64,000 nucleotides of DNA from Desulfosporosinus acididurans (GCF_001029285.1 NZ_LDZY01000008.1:170484-234483), one strand, 5' to 3'. Shown: positions 52,269-61,205, counted from the first letter of the stretch. The notes: generated by a model from the sequence alone, not told the origin. Program-made: numbers and translations.

Positions 52269-52844
52269 TTAACGAACTTGCTTTAAAAGCTTTGCCATAT
52301 TCTGACCAAGAACTTGGAAAGTCTGAATCCCTTCAGCGTCTTTTTGGACATCACCAGGATCACAGGATAACGTCATATTCCAGTAGCTAGAAGAACAGAT
52401 AACCATTTCGGCTATACCGAAAAAGAAGTTAATGGCAGAGTATGTAAAGGTAGATCCTGCTCTGCGGACGGAAACCACTGCAGTTCCGACTTTTCCTCTT
52501 AACAATGACCCTCCATTGGCTTTCGCAACATATCCGCAGCGGTCGATTAGAGCTTTTACTTCTGTACTCACATTACTAAAGTAGGTGGGTGAACCAATAA
52601 TTATCCCATCTGCCTGCTCTATTTTTTCGATGAATGTATTCATCTCATCGTCCTTACGGGCACAGCGATTATCTTTGTTTTTTCCACATTGGCCGCAAGC
52701 CAGGCAGCCAAAGACCTTACGTCCCCCTAATTGAACGATTTCAGTCTCGATTCCCTCTTTCTCTAATTCAGCCAAGACCATTTTAAGGCTTTGTGCAGTA
52801 TTGCCATTAACTCGAGGGCTGCCATTAAATGCAACAACTTTCAT
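52269..52844 (-). CDS. Flavodoxin-like NAD(P)H-dependent FMN reductase
   Basis: 191 residues. FNGSPRVNGNTAQSL is the FMN phosphate loop and GSPTYFSNVSTEVKALIDR the flavin-contact loop of the NADPH-dependent FMN reductase (iron-sulfur flavoprotein-like) family. CLACGQC plus a further Cys (NRC) resemble the compact cysteine motif that binds a [4Fe-4S] cluster in archaeal/clostridial Isf proteins. It is divergent from an HxlR regulator that probably controls it through the palindrome between them. Confidence 0.85.
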   Translation of the reverse strand: MKVVAFNGSPRVNGNTAQSLKMVLAELEKEGIETEIVQLGGRKVFGCLACGQCGKNKDNRCARKDDEMNTFIEKIEQADGIIIGSPTYFSNVSTEVKALIDRCGYVAKANGGSLLRGKVGTAVVSVRRAGSTFTYSAINFFFGIAEMVICSSSYWNMTLSCDPGDVQKDAEGIQTFQVLGQNMAKLLKQVR

Positions 52845-52916
52845 AATCTAACGCTCCCATTCTATATTTTTGAAATCGTGACTGGTATAATAATAAACAA
52901 TATGCATTTACTTAAC

Positions 52917-52928
52917 AAGTACGTACTT
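52917..52928. promoter_or_regulatory. Putative HxlR operator
   Basis: AAGTACGTACTT, a perfect 12-bp palindrome in the space between the divergent reductase and HxlR genes. HxlR-type regulators commonly bind such sites (family knowledge). Confidence 0.45.
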
Positions 52929-53047
52929 TTATGTGCTATAGTATCTAATTATATACTTAACTTGATCTATCAGTTTTGTTAATGTGAAACAGGCTTAAAT
53001 GAAGTCAAGCTAAGGTCAGAAGTAATTACTAAAGGGGAGTTTGAAAT

Positions 53048-53404
53048 ATGATTAAGTTCAAGAATAGTGAGTATCAATGTTCTATGGAATTGACGCTGGC
53101 ACTTATTGGGGGGAAATGGAAATCATTAATACTTTGGCATTTGGGCGATAAAACCTTAAGATATAATGAAATGAGAAAAATATTACCTAATATTACACCC
53201 AAAATGTTGACGCAGCAGCTTAGGGAATTGGAAGACTGTGGATTAGTCAAGAGATTTATTTATACTCAAATACCTCCAAAAGTTGAATATTCCCTTACGA
53301 ATGCAGGAAAAAGTCTTCTGCCCATTCTTGATACCCTCTGTAAATGGGGCTTGAATTACGCCAGTGAATTTGAGCAGGTGGAAGAAAGCAAAGAGGTTGA
53401 ATAA
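53048..53404 (+). CDS. HxlR-family transcriptional regulator
   Basis: 118 residues. Cys11 (EYQCSMELTLALIGGKWKSLILWHL region), the winged helix (LRYNEMRKILPNITPKMLTQQLREL) and wing (IPPKVEYSLTNAGKSL) are typical; the N-terminal Cys is the redox/aldehyde sensor in some members. AAAGGGGAG precedes the ATG. It is divergent from the flavodoxin-like reductase and ends at a hairpin shared with the M56 gene. Confidence 0.9.
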   Translation: MIKFKNSEYQCSMELTLALIGGKWKSLILWHLGDKTLRYNEMRKILPNITPKMLTQQLRELEDCGLVKRFIYTQIPPKVEYSLTNAGKSLLPILDTLCKWGLNYASEFEQVEESKEVE

Positions 53405-53409
53405 AAATA

Positions 53410-53456
53410 AGAGGCCAATGCTTGCGAACCATTCAGTTCGTTTAGCATTAGCCTCT
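53410..53456. terminator. Bidirectional terminator between HxlR and M56 genes
   Basis: AGAGGCCAATGCT and AGCATTAGCCTCT form a 13-bp stem with one mismatch, with CGAAC/GTTCG inside; it lies just after the HxlR stop and 34 bases from the convergent M56 stop. Confidence 0.75.
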
Positions 53457-53489
53457 GTTGAGTATTTTTTGATATCATAATACCTTATA

Positions 53490-55172
53490 TTACCACTGCC
53501 TGCCGGGGTCATCGGCCATATAGTTTACAGTTCCTCGTGGATAAAGAACAGAATAGTGATCCATTTTGGGGTTAGGGTTGCTTGCTGTAGGCTGCGGAAA
53601 TACCATTTCAATTTTGAAATCAGAACTAGCTGTATAGCCGATAATTTCTTGGTTATTGTAGTTTGTATCATAGGCGGGTGTTCCTAAAACTGCTTTGACA
53701 CTATTGAGAGATAGACTTGATAATCGACTGTCAAAGGATCTTGCCTCAAAAATTTGCTCACCTTTGTTAATGCCAAAAACAAGTTTATGACTTGTGAAGG
53801 TCGCGTAGCGCCCTTTAGCAGCACCTACATAATTTGTTGAGTCAGCGGGGCCCAATGCTTTCTCTATATCTTCAATGGTTGTGGTTTTTACAGGGAAATC
53901 ACTATTAAGGATTTTGCCTTGGCGTGCCAACTGCATCATATTGAGCAATAGGATCTTACTTGACGAATCGGCATTAAGAGAAGGAGTGGTTTGCGAAGAA
54001 GCAGATGGTGTTGAAGTACTCGGAGTCGGAGTTGAAGTTTGAGTTTGAGTTTCAGTACTGGTATTTTGCTGATTGTTCGTTGAAGAGGCAGCGCTTTGAT
54101 TTTGAGTATTTCCCGTTGGCTTTAAGGGTGTGGTCAAGCTTGAACATCCTACGATAAGTGTCATGGTCAGAGCGGCAACGGTCCATTTTAGGCTGCTTTT
54201 TCTAAATGACGAAATCATGATAATCCTCCTTGTGTTGAATTTATTGACAAATCCAATCGTACCAGGAATCCAGAATGGCTCAGACAGGAGTTGAATCAGT
54301 TCAATAATTGTTTGGGCATATTTTTTATGTTCCTCTGGTCTAATAGCGGCAAGAGCAGTGGCATCACAAGCAATTTCGCAATCCCGTTTCATTTGATGCA
54401 GTGCGTACCAAATAAGAGGGTTAAACCAGTAAACAATTTGAAGCAAAGTAACAAAGGTATTGACAAAGAGGTCACGTCTTTTTAGATGACTCAGTTCATG
54501 TAAAAAGACAAAGTTTAGTTCTTCAGGAGATAATTTATCAATAATGTGCTGAGATATAATAATTTTGGGTTTTCTCCAGCCGAAAAGCGCCGGTGACTTA
54601 AAACTAGTATCATAAACAACCGTTACTTTCGATGTTATTTTGAGGCGTGTTTTGCATTCTTCAAGAATGTTGAGGAGCTCTTGATTCTCGCAGGCAGGTA
54701 GTTTTTTGATTTTGGCTAATAACGATCCATTTACCATAAAGATATATATGAATATGAGGGCAGCACCGGTTAGCCACAGATAAGCTGGAGGCGAAATGGC
54801 AGCTACTGTTTTGCCCGGCGAAGAAGTCGTCGAATTCACGTTATTATCACTAGTCAATGGAATTGTTAATGAAGATTTAGGGAGGGAATTGTTCTCGTTC
54901 AGCGGCGGTGCGAGTGTGTGAATCGTTTGTCTAAATGTTTGGCTTAAATTAGATGTTGATGTGGAGTGGGGAATATAATTTAAGATACTTAGAGAGCTTT
55001 GAGGTGAGAAAGGTACAATAAGCCTTAGAACTAAAACAAACCAGAGTAAATAATGGACGTTAGCATTTAGCTTTTGCCTGAATAAAAACTTGATGAACAA
55101 TAGACCTAAAGCCATAATACTTCCGCTCAGCGACAAGGTGACAAGTAAATGAAAAAGTTCAGCTATAGGCAC
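53490..55172 (-). CDS. BlaR1-type M56 metallopeptidase with DUF4309-like C-terminus
   Basis: 560 residues. Transmembrane helices lie near 5-30, 40-55, 130-150 and 325-345. The zinc-protease motif HELSH is at 225-229 with CEIACDA at about 265-271, as in BlaR1/MecR1. The usual penicillin-binding sensor is absent. After the last helix and a Ser/Thr linker (about 350-400), the ~150-residue extracellular end (ILNSDFPVKTTTIEDIEKALG, then KGRYATFTSHKLVFGIN) resembles DUF4309/YjgB-type domains. GTG follows GGGAG. It lies 17 bases from the BlaI-like repressor, its presumed cleavage target. The signal is therefore probably not a beta-lactam. Confidence 0.82.
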   Translation of the reverse strand: MPIAELFHLLVTLSLSGSIMALGLLFIKFLFRQKLNANVHYLLWFVLVLRLIVPFSPQSSLSILNYIPHSTSTSNLSQTFRQTIHTLAPPLNENNSLPKSSLTIPLTSDNNVNSTTSSPGKTVAAISPPAYLWLTGAALIFIYIFMVNGSLLAKIKKLPACENQELLNILEECKTRLKITSKVTVVYDTSFKSPALFGWRKPKIIISQHIIDKLSPEELNFVFLHELSHLKRRDLFVNTFVTLLQIVYWFNPLIWYALHQMKRDCEIACDATALAAIRPEEHKKYAQTIIELIQLLSEPFWIPGTIGFVNKFNTRRIIMISSFRKSSLKWTVAALTMTLIVGCSSLTTPLKPTGNTQNQSAASSTNNQQNTSTETQTQTSTPTPSTSTPSASSQTTPSLNADSSSKILLLNMMQLARQGKILNSDFPVKTTTIEDIEKALGPADSTNYVGAAKGRYATFTSHKLVFGINKGEQIFEARSFDSRLSSLSLNSVKAVLGTPAYDTNYNNQEIIGYTASSDFKIEMVFPQPTASNPNPKMDHYSVLYPRGTVNYMADDPGRQW

Positions 55173-55189
55173 GTTCTCACTCCCATCTC

Positions 55190-55570
55190 TTAATCGGTTT
55201 TTTCATCAAGCAGTTTGCGAAGGTTTTCAATTTCTTGAGGAGATAAGCGCTCATTTTTGACGAAGTTTGCAACCAGTAGATGGATTGAACCGTCGTAAAC
55301 TTTATGGAGAAAAGACTTTGTTTCTTCGAGCATGCAATCTTCTTTAGAAACTAAGGGATAGTATTGAAATAAACTTGCTTCTTTATTTACACCAAGGGCT
55401 TCTTTTTTTACTAAACGAGTGATTAAGGTGTGAATGGTTTTCGGGTTCCATTGCGTCTCCGATTTCAGGCAGCCGATAATTTGAGTTGCGGTTAACGGGG
55501 ATTTTTCCCAGAGTACTTTCATAACTTGCCATTCTGCTTCGGATATTTTACATGCAGCATAGTTCATCAT
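55190..55570 (-). CDS. BlaI/MecI/CopY-family repressor
   Basis: 126 residues. The N-terminal winged helix (ISEAEWQVMKVLWEKSPLTATQIIG, then WNPKTIHTLITRLVKK) and C-terminal dimerisation helices (VANFVKNERLSPQEIENLRKLL) are typical in length and order. Two TACANNTGTA sites lie just upstream of its start. It would repress its own operon with the M56 protease and be inactivated when the protease is triggered. Confidence 0.92.
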   Translation of the reverse strand: MMNYAACKISEAEWQVMKVLWEKSPLTATQIIGCLKSETQWNPKTIHTLITRLVKKEALGVNKEASLFQYYPLVSKEDCMLEETKSFLHKVYDGSIHLLVANFVKNERLSPQEIENLRKLLDEKTD

Positions 55571-55583
55571 TGAGGCTCCTTCC

Positions 55584-55617
55584 TACAGATGTAGTCTAGA
55601 GTAAGATTACACTTGTA
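55584..55617. promoter_or_regulatory. Two BlaI-type operators
   Basis: TACAGATGTA (55584-55593) and TACACTTGTA (55608-55617), both exact fits to the TACANNTGTA operator of BlaI-like repressors, 24 bases apart centre to centre and immediately upstream of the repressor gene. Confidence 0.82.
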
Positions 55618-55737
55618 GGAAGGATAAGTCAAATGGGTAATTGTTCCTATGCTCTACTATCGAGAACACCTGCATGATGTATGGAAAATGGTTGTAATAG
55701 TAATACTATGGTAAATGTAGGATGGGAGGTGTTTGAA

Positions 55738-55824
55738 GTGGGGGATAAAAGTCCCAAAAACAAGGAGAAGATGAAGAAGCGGGCGGAGAAAAAGAACAAT
55801 TCGAGTCCTTCTATATTACCTTGA
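55738..55824 (+). CDS. Small basic protein, 28 aa
   Basis: GTG start after GGGAGGTGTTTGAA. The product begins M-GDKSPKNKEKMKKRAEKK and resembles the very small, Lys-rich GDKSPK-type proteins found in many bacteria, whose function is unknown. It lies alone between the BlaI operators and the hemerythrin gene. Confidence 0.5.
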   Translation: MGDKSPKNKEKMKKRAEKKNNSSPSILP

Positions 55825-55994
55825 GAAATGATTGAGAGAATTTCAGCATTTGTTGTCATTTTAGCCGGCATTAGCCGGTATTTTTTTAACTAAATAATTT
55901 GTAATAATAATGTGACTTAAAGCACTTTATGGTATAATTAGGTATAAAAACATTCTTCAATCTAAGAATTAGTTTAAGAAAGGTTTGAGTTCAA

Positions 55995-56384
55995 GTGCTG
56001 GAATGGAAAGAGGAGTATTCTATCGGAGTAGAACAAATTGATGAGCAACATAGACATCTCTTTGAGATAGGAAATAAAATATATGATTTACTCGAAAATT
56101 ATCTATATGTTGACAAGTATGACAGAATTGTTAGCATTATCCAAGAATTAAAAGATTATACAAAATATCATTTTCAAGCGGAAGAAGATTACATGATTGA
56201 GCTAAAGTACCCAAGATATTTTAGCCAAAAAGTAGAACATGACGATTTTATTCAAAAAATCGAAGGAGTAGACCTCGAAAGTCTAGACAGAGACCAGGAC
56301 AAGCATATTCGAGAAATTCTAACCTTCGTCTTCGACTGGGTGCTCGAACATATATTAAAAAAGGATATGCTTATTGGAGCTTAA
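55995..56384 (+). CDS. Bacteriohemerythrin
   Basis: 129 residues. The di-iron ligands are in place: IDEQHRHLFEIGNKI, YTKYHFQAEEDYMIE, VEHDDFIQKI and WVLEHILKKD. The family binds O2 reversibly and may store or detoxify oxygen in anaerobes. GTG start; the ribosome site (GAAAGG) is 14 bases upstream and moderate. A strong terminator follows. Confidence 0.92.
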   Translation: MLEWKEEYSIGVEQIDEQHRHLFEIGNKIYDLLENYLYVDKYDRIVSIIQELKDYTKYHFQAEEDYMIELKYPRYFSQKVEHDDFIQKIEGVDLESLDRDQDKHIREILTFVFDWVLEHILKKDMLIGA

Positions 56385-56409
56385 AACAAAGATAGTGTTA
56401 TGAAAAGGC

Positions 56410-56444
56410 AAAAGAGCCTTCCGGCTATAGTGGAAGGCTCTTTT
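56410..56444. terminator. Terminator between hemerythrin and DUF1858 genes
   Basis: AAAAGAGCCTTCC / GGAAGGCTCTTTT perfect 13-bp stem with a nine-base loop, followed by GATTTTT; A/T-rich arms suit both convergent genes. Confidence 0.9.
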
Positions 56445-56479
56445 GATTTTTAATTCCTAAGCAACAATAAGAAAAGTTT

Positions 56480-56674
56480 TCAATTTTTAATCGCTTCGTT
56501 AAGGTCTTTGAGTAAACGGGGAACATCTATGCCGTGGGCTAAGGCACCTTGTTCAAGGTTTTCGAAACGTGCGGCCATGCATCCAAAACAATGCATACCA
56601 TAACTTAGAAGTATATCCGCAGTTTTAGGGTACTTTTCAACAATTTCAGTGATTGACATATCTCCAGTAATCAT
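56480..56674 (-). CDS. DUF1858 domain protein
   Basis: 64 residues, the whole being one DUF1858 domain: SITEIVEKYPKTADILLSYGMHCFGC with the redox-active CFGC pair. Related domains accompany hybrid-cluster proteins and are thought to act as disulfide redox modules. Stand-alone here. Confidence 0.85.
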   Translation of the reverse strand: MITGDMSITEIVEKYPKTADILLSYGMHCFGCMAARFENLEQGALAHGIDVPRLLKDLNEAIKN

Positions 56675-56944
56675 GGGACGATCAACTCCTCATTTTATAA
56701 TTTTCATTTCTCTTTTAATATGCCTGCATTTTATTTGAATCATTTCTTATTTAAGCGGTAGATTAATCCAGATTTGCACCTCACCTGCTTATTATAATTT
56801 GTCAAGGTTCTTATAAGGTAAGAAGTTTTATATGGAAGGGACACGGTTACCTTATGTAAGTATAATACTATAAATCAATGACTACCGTCAAGTAAGTGAA
56901 TGTGCTAAACTAATAATCAGAGCAGAAACGGAGGGTACCCTACC

Positions 56945-57298
56945 ATGGAAGATTATCATCTTTGTCCAAAATTTGAATCTGCCTTTGAATTAATCGGGAA
57001 ACGGTGGACAGGATTAATCATTCGAGTTTTACAAACAGGTCCGAAACGCTTCAAAGATCTGACAGAAATAATATCGAATGTCAGCGGAAAAGTGTTGACG
57101 GAACGTTTAAAGGAATTAGAGAGTGAAGGAATTATTTGCCGAGAGGTTTATCCGGAAATGCCAGTCCGTATTGAATATAGATTAAGTCCTAAAGGCGAAG
57201 ATCTTATCCCTGTGTTTAACGAGTTGCAAAAGTGGGCGATTAAATGGGTTGGACCGCAAAAAGATTTGCAGATTCGGGAGCAACTAAGAAAAAATTAA
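56945..57298 (+). CDS. HxlR-family transcriptional regulator
   Basis: 117 residues. CPKFESAFELIGKRWTGLII, RFKDLTEIISNVSGKVLTERL and PVRIEYRLSPKGEDLIPVF give the HxlR winged helix with its N-terminal Cys. ACGGAGGGTACCCTACC precedes the ATG. Its target is not obvious; a repeat remnant follows it. Confidence 0.88.
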   Translation: MEDYHLCPKFESAFELIGKRWTGLIIRVLQTGPKRFKDLTEIISNVSGKVLTERLKELESEGIICREVYPEMPVRIEYRLSPKGEDLIPVFNELQKWAIKWVGPQKDLQIREQLRKN

Positions 57299-57314
57299 GT
57301 CATACGAAGATACA

Positions 57315-57467
57315 AGTGAACTCGCTTACGCTAAAGCTGAACATCGGGGCTTCAGATACAATAATGTCCAGTGGAGATTATTGTCGAGCCGCCTTTCCCA
57401 ATAGGAATACTTAGCGGCGAAGGAGGACTCTACCCCCACTTACAAGAAGTGGGGGTCTTAAAAACTG
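57315..57467 (+). repeat. IS200/IS605-type element remnant (copy A)
   Basis: Begins AGTGAACTCGCTTACGCTAA, continues AAGCTGAACATCGGGGCTTC, contains pairing segments around TTAGCGGCG, and ends in a CCCCCACTT/AAGTGGGGG hairpin (57433-57455) then TCTTAAAAACTGGAT. No coding frame. Same overall plan as copies B and C, so a non-autonomous element or RNA-bearing remnant of an IS605-like family is inferred. Confidence 0.6.
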
Positions 57468-57527
57468 GATAAATTGAAGTTAAAGGCTTTAAAAATTCAA
57501 ATAGAGTGATTAAAGGAGTTTTTTGCG

Positions 57528-58316
57528 ATGACTCAAAGTGATGTCTTGTATTTAACATCCTGGTTTGAAAACTTTACAAATCGCTATACTTCAAGTGACT
57601 TAGAAATCCAAGCTAATCTTCAATATAAAAAAGGTCATTCCCAAAGAGTCAGGGACAATATGTTAATGATAGGAGCAGATCTTCGGCTTGATACAGATCA
57701 AATGAAGTTAGCTGAAGTGATTGGACTTTTTCATGATGTCGGTCGTTTTGAACAATATGCGAAATATCATACGTTTAAGGATCATTTAAGTGAAGACCAT
57801 GCGATTTTGGGTGTGTCTATTTTAGAACGGGAACACATATTAACTGATAGAGTTAATGAATCGGAAATAGAAATTATTAATAAATCCATATTCAATCATA
57901 ATCGTCGAGTAATTCAGGGGAATATTTGCGGAACTACTTTGAAGTTTTGCCAAATGATACGAGATGCTGACAAATTAGATATTTTCGACCAGATTATTAA
58001 TTTTTACGAGAATCCGGGGAAAACCCCATATCTAGCTGTAGAGAAAGACCATGAAGATCAACGATATTCTTTAGAAATCATTGAAGGCATTTTAAGTGGA
58101 AAACAAATTTCCTATTCGATTGTAAAATATCCCATAGATATTAAGTTGGTTCGATTGTCCTGGCTTTTGGATCTAACATTCTCGATTGCTTTGAAAACCG
58201 CTCAACGTAAACAATATTTTGAACGGCTTAAAAAATTTATTCCAAGTACACAGGATACTCTGCAAGTTTTCATGTTCATAGAGCAAAGACTTTTGCAAAA
58301 AGCAGCCGCTAATTAA
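57528..58316 (+). CDS. HD-domain phosphohydrolase
   Basis: 262 residues. GHSQRVRDNMLMIG, the metal pair in GLFHDVGRFEQ, DHLSEDHAILG and IRDADKLDIFDQI place the H...HD...H...D set of the HD superfamily. Probably hydrolyses a nucleotide phosphate; substrate unknown. AAAGGAG precedes the ATG. Confidence 0.85.
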   Translation: MTQSDVLYLTSWFENFTNRYTSSDLEIQANLQYKKGHSQRVRDNMLMIGADLRLDTDQMKLAEVIGLFHDVGRFEQYAKYHTFKDHLSEDHAILGVSILEREHILTDRVNESEIEIINKSIFNHNRRVIQGNICGTTLKFCQMIRDADKLDIFDQIINFYENPGKTPYLAVEKDHEDQRYSLEIIEGILSGKQISYSIVKYPIDIKLVRLSWLLDLTFSIALKTAQRKQYFERLKKFIPSTQDTLQVFMFIEQRLLQKAAAN

Positions 58317-58414
58317 GATTTCTAAGATAATTGTTGCTTTGATGTGTATCATGTTTGTCAAATAGGGAACCCTAAATCACGCAAGATTTAGATGCGGAAA
58401 GGGGAAATATATTA

Positions 58415-58543
58415 ATGGGAAATAAGAAAACAGATAAATCGAGAACTCATGCTGCTAATTTGAATGATAATCGACTCAATTCAGATAGTGATAAGAAGAA
58501 AGTTCCAACGAGCGCTACCAATAATCCTCAGGAAAGGCTTTAA
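58415..58543 (+). CDS. Small hydrophilic protein, 42 aa
   Basis: ATG after AAAGGGGAAATATTA. The product (MGNKKTDKSRTHAANLNDN, then a Ser/Asp/Lys-rich stretch) is highly polar, without Cys or hydrophobic segments, and likely disordered; it resembles small acid-soluble or GNKK-type clostridial peptides only loosely. A stable hairpin follows within 25 bases. Confidence 0.4.
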   Translation: MGNKKTDKSRTHAANLNDNRLNSDSDKKKVPTSATNNPQERL

Positions 58544-58566
58544 GAGAACTGATGTCAGGGAAATTA

Positions 58567-58594
58567 AGACACCCGCCTATGATGGCGGGTGTCT
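58567..58594. terminator. Stable hairpin after the 42-aa gene
   Basis: AGACACCCGCC / GGCGGGTGTCT perfect 11-bp GC-rich stem with a six-base loop. There is no T-run, so it may be an mRNA-stabilising structure instead. The rest of 58,595-58,804 shows no gene. Confidence 0.5.
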
Positions 58595-58804
58595 CGCTCT
58601 AAGTGATTCTATTTCAGGAATACTCTGGACTAACAGAGTAAACAGAGTATCCCAGCTCGCTTATTTTCGGTATAATGGTAATGGAAGAGAAGGCAACTGA
58701 GAGACCATTCAGCAAATACTCAAGTATAGATCAAAGTATAAATGGAGTACTTTAGAGAGAAGTCTGCCTTTTAATGTGATCAAGTGTAGGGGAGTTTTTC
58801 GATA

Positions 58805-59164
58805 ATGTCTGTTAAACCTGAGTTGCGCAATAGTTCGAGGCTGCCGTACAGTACGGAAATTTATTGTTCAAAATGTATCTGTGAAGGAAAAATAACTGTT
58901 TACGAATTACCTTTAGAATTAAAGGTTGTCAATGTTTCCAGAGAGGGCTTGTGTATTACGACCGAAGTAGAATTTAAAGAAGGTGCTTTTCTTGAATTTG
59001 ATATTACTTTAGAGGACGAAATATATAAATCAGTTTCGGCCATAATTTTATGGATTATAAAAGATCAAAATATTTATAAATATGGAATGCGGATAAATTA
59101 CATTACCGGAAAACTTAGCAGGCATATTTATAAAATGGAAAACAGATTTTTTGCGAAGATTTAA
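58805..59164 (+). CDS. PilZ-domain protein
   Basis: 119 residues, single PilZ domain. The c-di-GMP binding signatures RNSSR (RxxxR) near residue 7 and NVSREG (N-x-S-x-x-G) near residue 45 are intact, and YKYGMRINY closes the barrel. It should bind cyclic di-GMP. No flagellar or cyclase gene is adjacent, so the output is unknown. Confidence 0.82.
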   Translation: MSVKPELRNSSRLPYSTEIYCSKCICEGKITVYELPLELKVVNVSREGLCITTEVEFKEGAFLEFDITLEDEIYKSVSAIILWIIKDQNIYKYGMRINYITGKLSRHIYKMENRFFAKI

Positions 59165-59181
59165 CCTAAATGGGTTAATGA

Positions 59182-60090
59182 TTATTGTTGTTCCGACCTT
59201 AAAGCATAAGCTTCAAGGACTCGCAAATAACTCGAAGAATAAGGAGCTTCCAGGGAGATAACCCGCTGTTCAAAAGGATGGAGGAAGGATAACGAAATGG
59301 CGTGTAATGCTTGTCCGGATATGAGGTCTGAACGTTTTCCATACATTCTGTCCCCGACAATTGGGTGACCTAAGTGGCTCAGATGAACCCTTATTTGATG
59401 GGTTCTGCCAGTTTCAAGTATGAGTTCTAAAAGAGAGACTCCTGAAGAGGTGCAAATCTCATGATAATGGGTAATTGCGGGATCTCCGGCTTCCGTTACA
59501 ACCCGTCGGTTTGGCTTGGCAGGATGAGAACCAATTGGCAGGTTGATTGTACCATTTGAAGGATCAATATTTCCCATTACTACGGCATGGTAAGTTCGTT
59601 TGATTTCCCCTTCTTTTAGAAACTTATCTAAGTATGCTTGGGTACGTCTATCTTTGGCAAAAAGGACACACCCTGAGGTATCTCGATCTAAGCGATGTAT
59701 TGGGCGAACAGTGCAAATTGCTCCATGTTGCTGATAATGATAAGCGAGATAGTTGCTTAAGGTACCATGAGAAGTTTGCCCAGTTGGATGAACCAACAGG
59801 CCGGAGGGTTTATTCAAGACGATTAAATAGTTGTCTTCATACAATATTTCGATTGGGCCTTGCTCCGGTTCTACTCCGAAGTTTGTATCTTCAAGGGAGA
59901 GAATTTTCAAGACGTCCCCTGAGTTAACGTTCTTTTTTAGAAAGGCGTTTTTTTTATTCAATAAAATTCCCTTTTTCCGGGTTAATTTCTGAATTGTTCT
60001 ACCGGAATAGTTAAGAACTTGTTTTAAATAAGCCTCAACTGTAAGGCCTTGATGAACATCAGTTATCGTGTAGGATAAATACCTTTTCAT
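59182..60090 (-). CDS. RluA/RluD-family 23S rRNA pseudouridine synthase
   Basis: 302 residues. S4-like N-terminal domain (about 10-75), then the catalytic motif HRLDRDTSGCVLFAKD and ETGRTHQIRVHLSHLGHPIVGD. ATG at 60090 gives the expected family N-terminus (MKRYLSYTI); frame-open codons further upstream look non-coding. It modifies uridines in rRNA or tRNA; exact target cannot be told. Confidence 0.9.
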   Translation of the reverse strand: MKRYLSYTITDVHQGLTVEAYLKQVLNYSGRTIQKLTRKKGILLNKKNAFLKKNVNSGDVLKILSLEDTNFGVEPEQGPIEILYEDNYLIVLNKPSGLLVHPTGQTSHGTLSNYLAYHYQQHGAICTVRPIHRLDRDTSGCVLFAKDRRTQAYLDKFLKEGEIKRTYHAVVMGNIDPSNGTINLPIGSHPAKPNRRVVTEAGDPAITHYHEICTSSGVSLLELILETGRTHQIRVHLSHLGHPIVGDRMYGKRSDLISGQALHAISLSFLHPFEQRVISLEAPYSSSYLRVLEAYALRSEQQ

Positions 60091-60263
60091 ATCACCAGTT
60101 CCAATCCGTAATAAATATTTAAAAGTTAAAAGAATGAATATTGTTGCTAGATTAGGAAGAACCATTAAGCCAAGAGAATCTTTGCAATCAATAATACCAT
60201 ATTATTGGCTATTACCTCAGGAAAAATAATCTTCGGTCATCTACAGCTTTTAGGATAGGAGTG

Positions 60264-61169
60264 ATGACTATTATTATCAGTGCTAGCCGAAGGACAGATA
60301 TTCCGGCATTTTACTCACAGTGGTTCTTGCATAAGATTCGAAATGGATATTGCACAGTGTTTAATCCTTTTAATTGCCGTCAAGTAAGCAGGGTATCTTT
60401 ACTGCCTCAAGATGTTGATGTGATTGTATTTTGGACTAAAAATCCTCGTCCTTTAATGGAGCATATAGCCGAATTGGATGCAAGAGGATTTAAATATTAT
60501 TTTCAATATACCGTTAATGGATACCCTCCTCAGCTTGAGCCTAATATTCCTCAATTAAAAACTTCTGTAGAGACATTTTCACAGTTGGCTTCGATGATTG
60601 GGGCGGAAAAAGTAATTTGGAGGTATGATCCTATTCTTATCAGCAATATTACCGATTATAATTATCATTTAAAGCAATTTACCCAAATCGCCGCCTTACT
60701 CAAAGGAAAAACAAAGAGAGTCGTAATTAGTCTTGTCGATGAATATCGGAAAGCGATATACAAATTCAAGAAGCTTAAGGAGCAAAATATAAATGTCATC
60801 TCAAGTAACGAATTAAATTATTTCAAAATCGGTGAATTGATGATAGCCTTCTCAAAGATCGCCCGGGATAATGGAATGGAAATATTCAGCTGTGGAGAAA
60901 CTGTTGACTTGGAACCCTATAATATCTTACCGGGAAAATGTATTGATGATCAATATATCCGACGTGTATTTGGCCTTACGTTAAGTAGTATAAAAGACAA
61001 ATATCAACGTCAGGAATGTGGTTGTATTTCAAGTAAAGACATAGGAATTTACGATACATGTCTTTATGACTGTGCATACTGCTATGCCGGAACTATAAAA
61101 TCAGGACAGAGACAGCGTCATTATATAAATTCCCCTTCTCTTATCGACAGATATGAAACTTCTCCCTGA
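60264..61169 (+). CDS. DUF1848 protein (radical-SAM-like Cys cluster)
   Basis: 301 residues. SASRRTDIPAFYSQWF, VDVIVFWTKNPRPL, VIWRYDPILI and the C-terminal CGCISSKDIGIYDTCLYDCAYCYA define DUF1848. The terminal cysteines (C-x-C ... C-x3-C-x2-C) probably bind an Fe-S cluster; the family has been linked to radical-SAM-like chemistry and DNA repair photolyase-like proteins, without proven function. AGGATAGGAG precedes the start (GTG 60261 or ATG 60264). Confidence 0.82.
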   Translation: MTIIISASRRTDIPAFYSQWFLHKIRNGYCTVFNPFNCRQVSRVSLLPQDVDVIVFWTKNPRPLMEHIAELDARGFKYYFQYTVNGYPPQLEPNIPQLKTSVETFSQLASMIGAEKVIWRYDPILISNITDYNYHLKQFTQIAALLKGKTKRVVISLVDEYRKAIYKFKKLKEQNINVISSNELNYFKIGELMIAFSKIARDNGMEIFSCGETVDLEPYNILPGKCIDDQYIRRVFGLTLSSIKDKYQRQECGCISSKDIGIYDTCLYDCAYCYAGTIKSGQRQRHYINSPSLIDRYETSP

Positions 61170-61188
61170 GAGAGCTTTTTAACATCAG

Positions 61189-61205
61189 TGAACTCGTTCA
61201 GCTGC
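61189..61205 (+). repeat. Solo left end of the IS200/IS605-like repeat
   Basis: AGTGAACTCGTTCAGCTGC, identical over 16 bases to the left end of the longer copies, in the gap between the DUF1848 and GH18 genes; no following hairpin. Confidence 0.4.
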
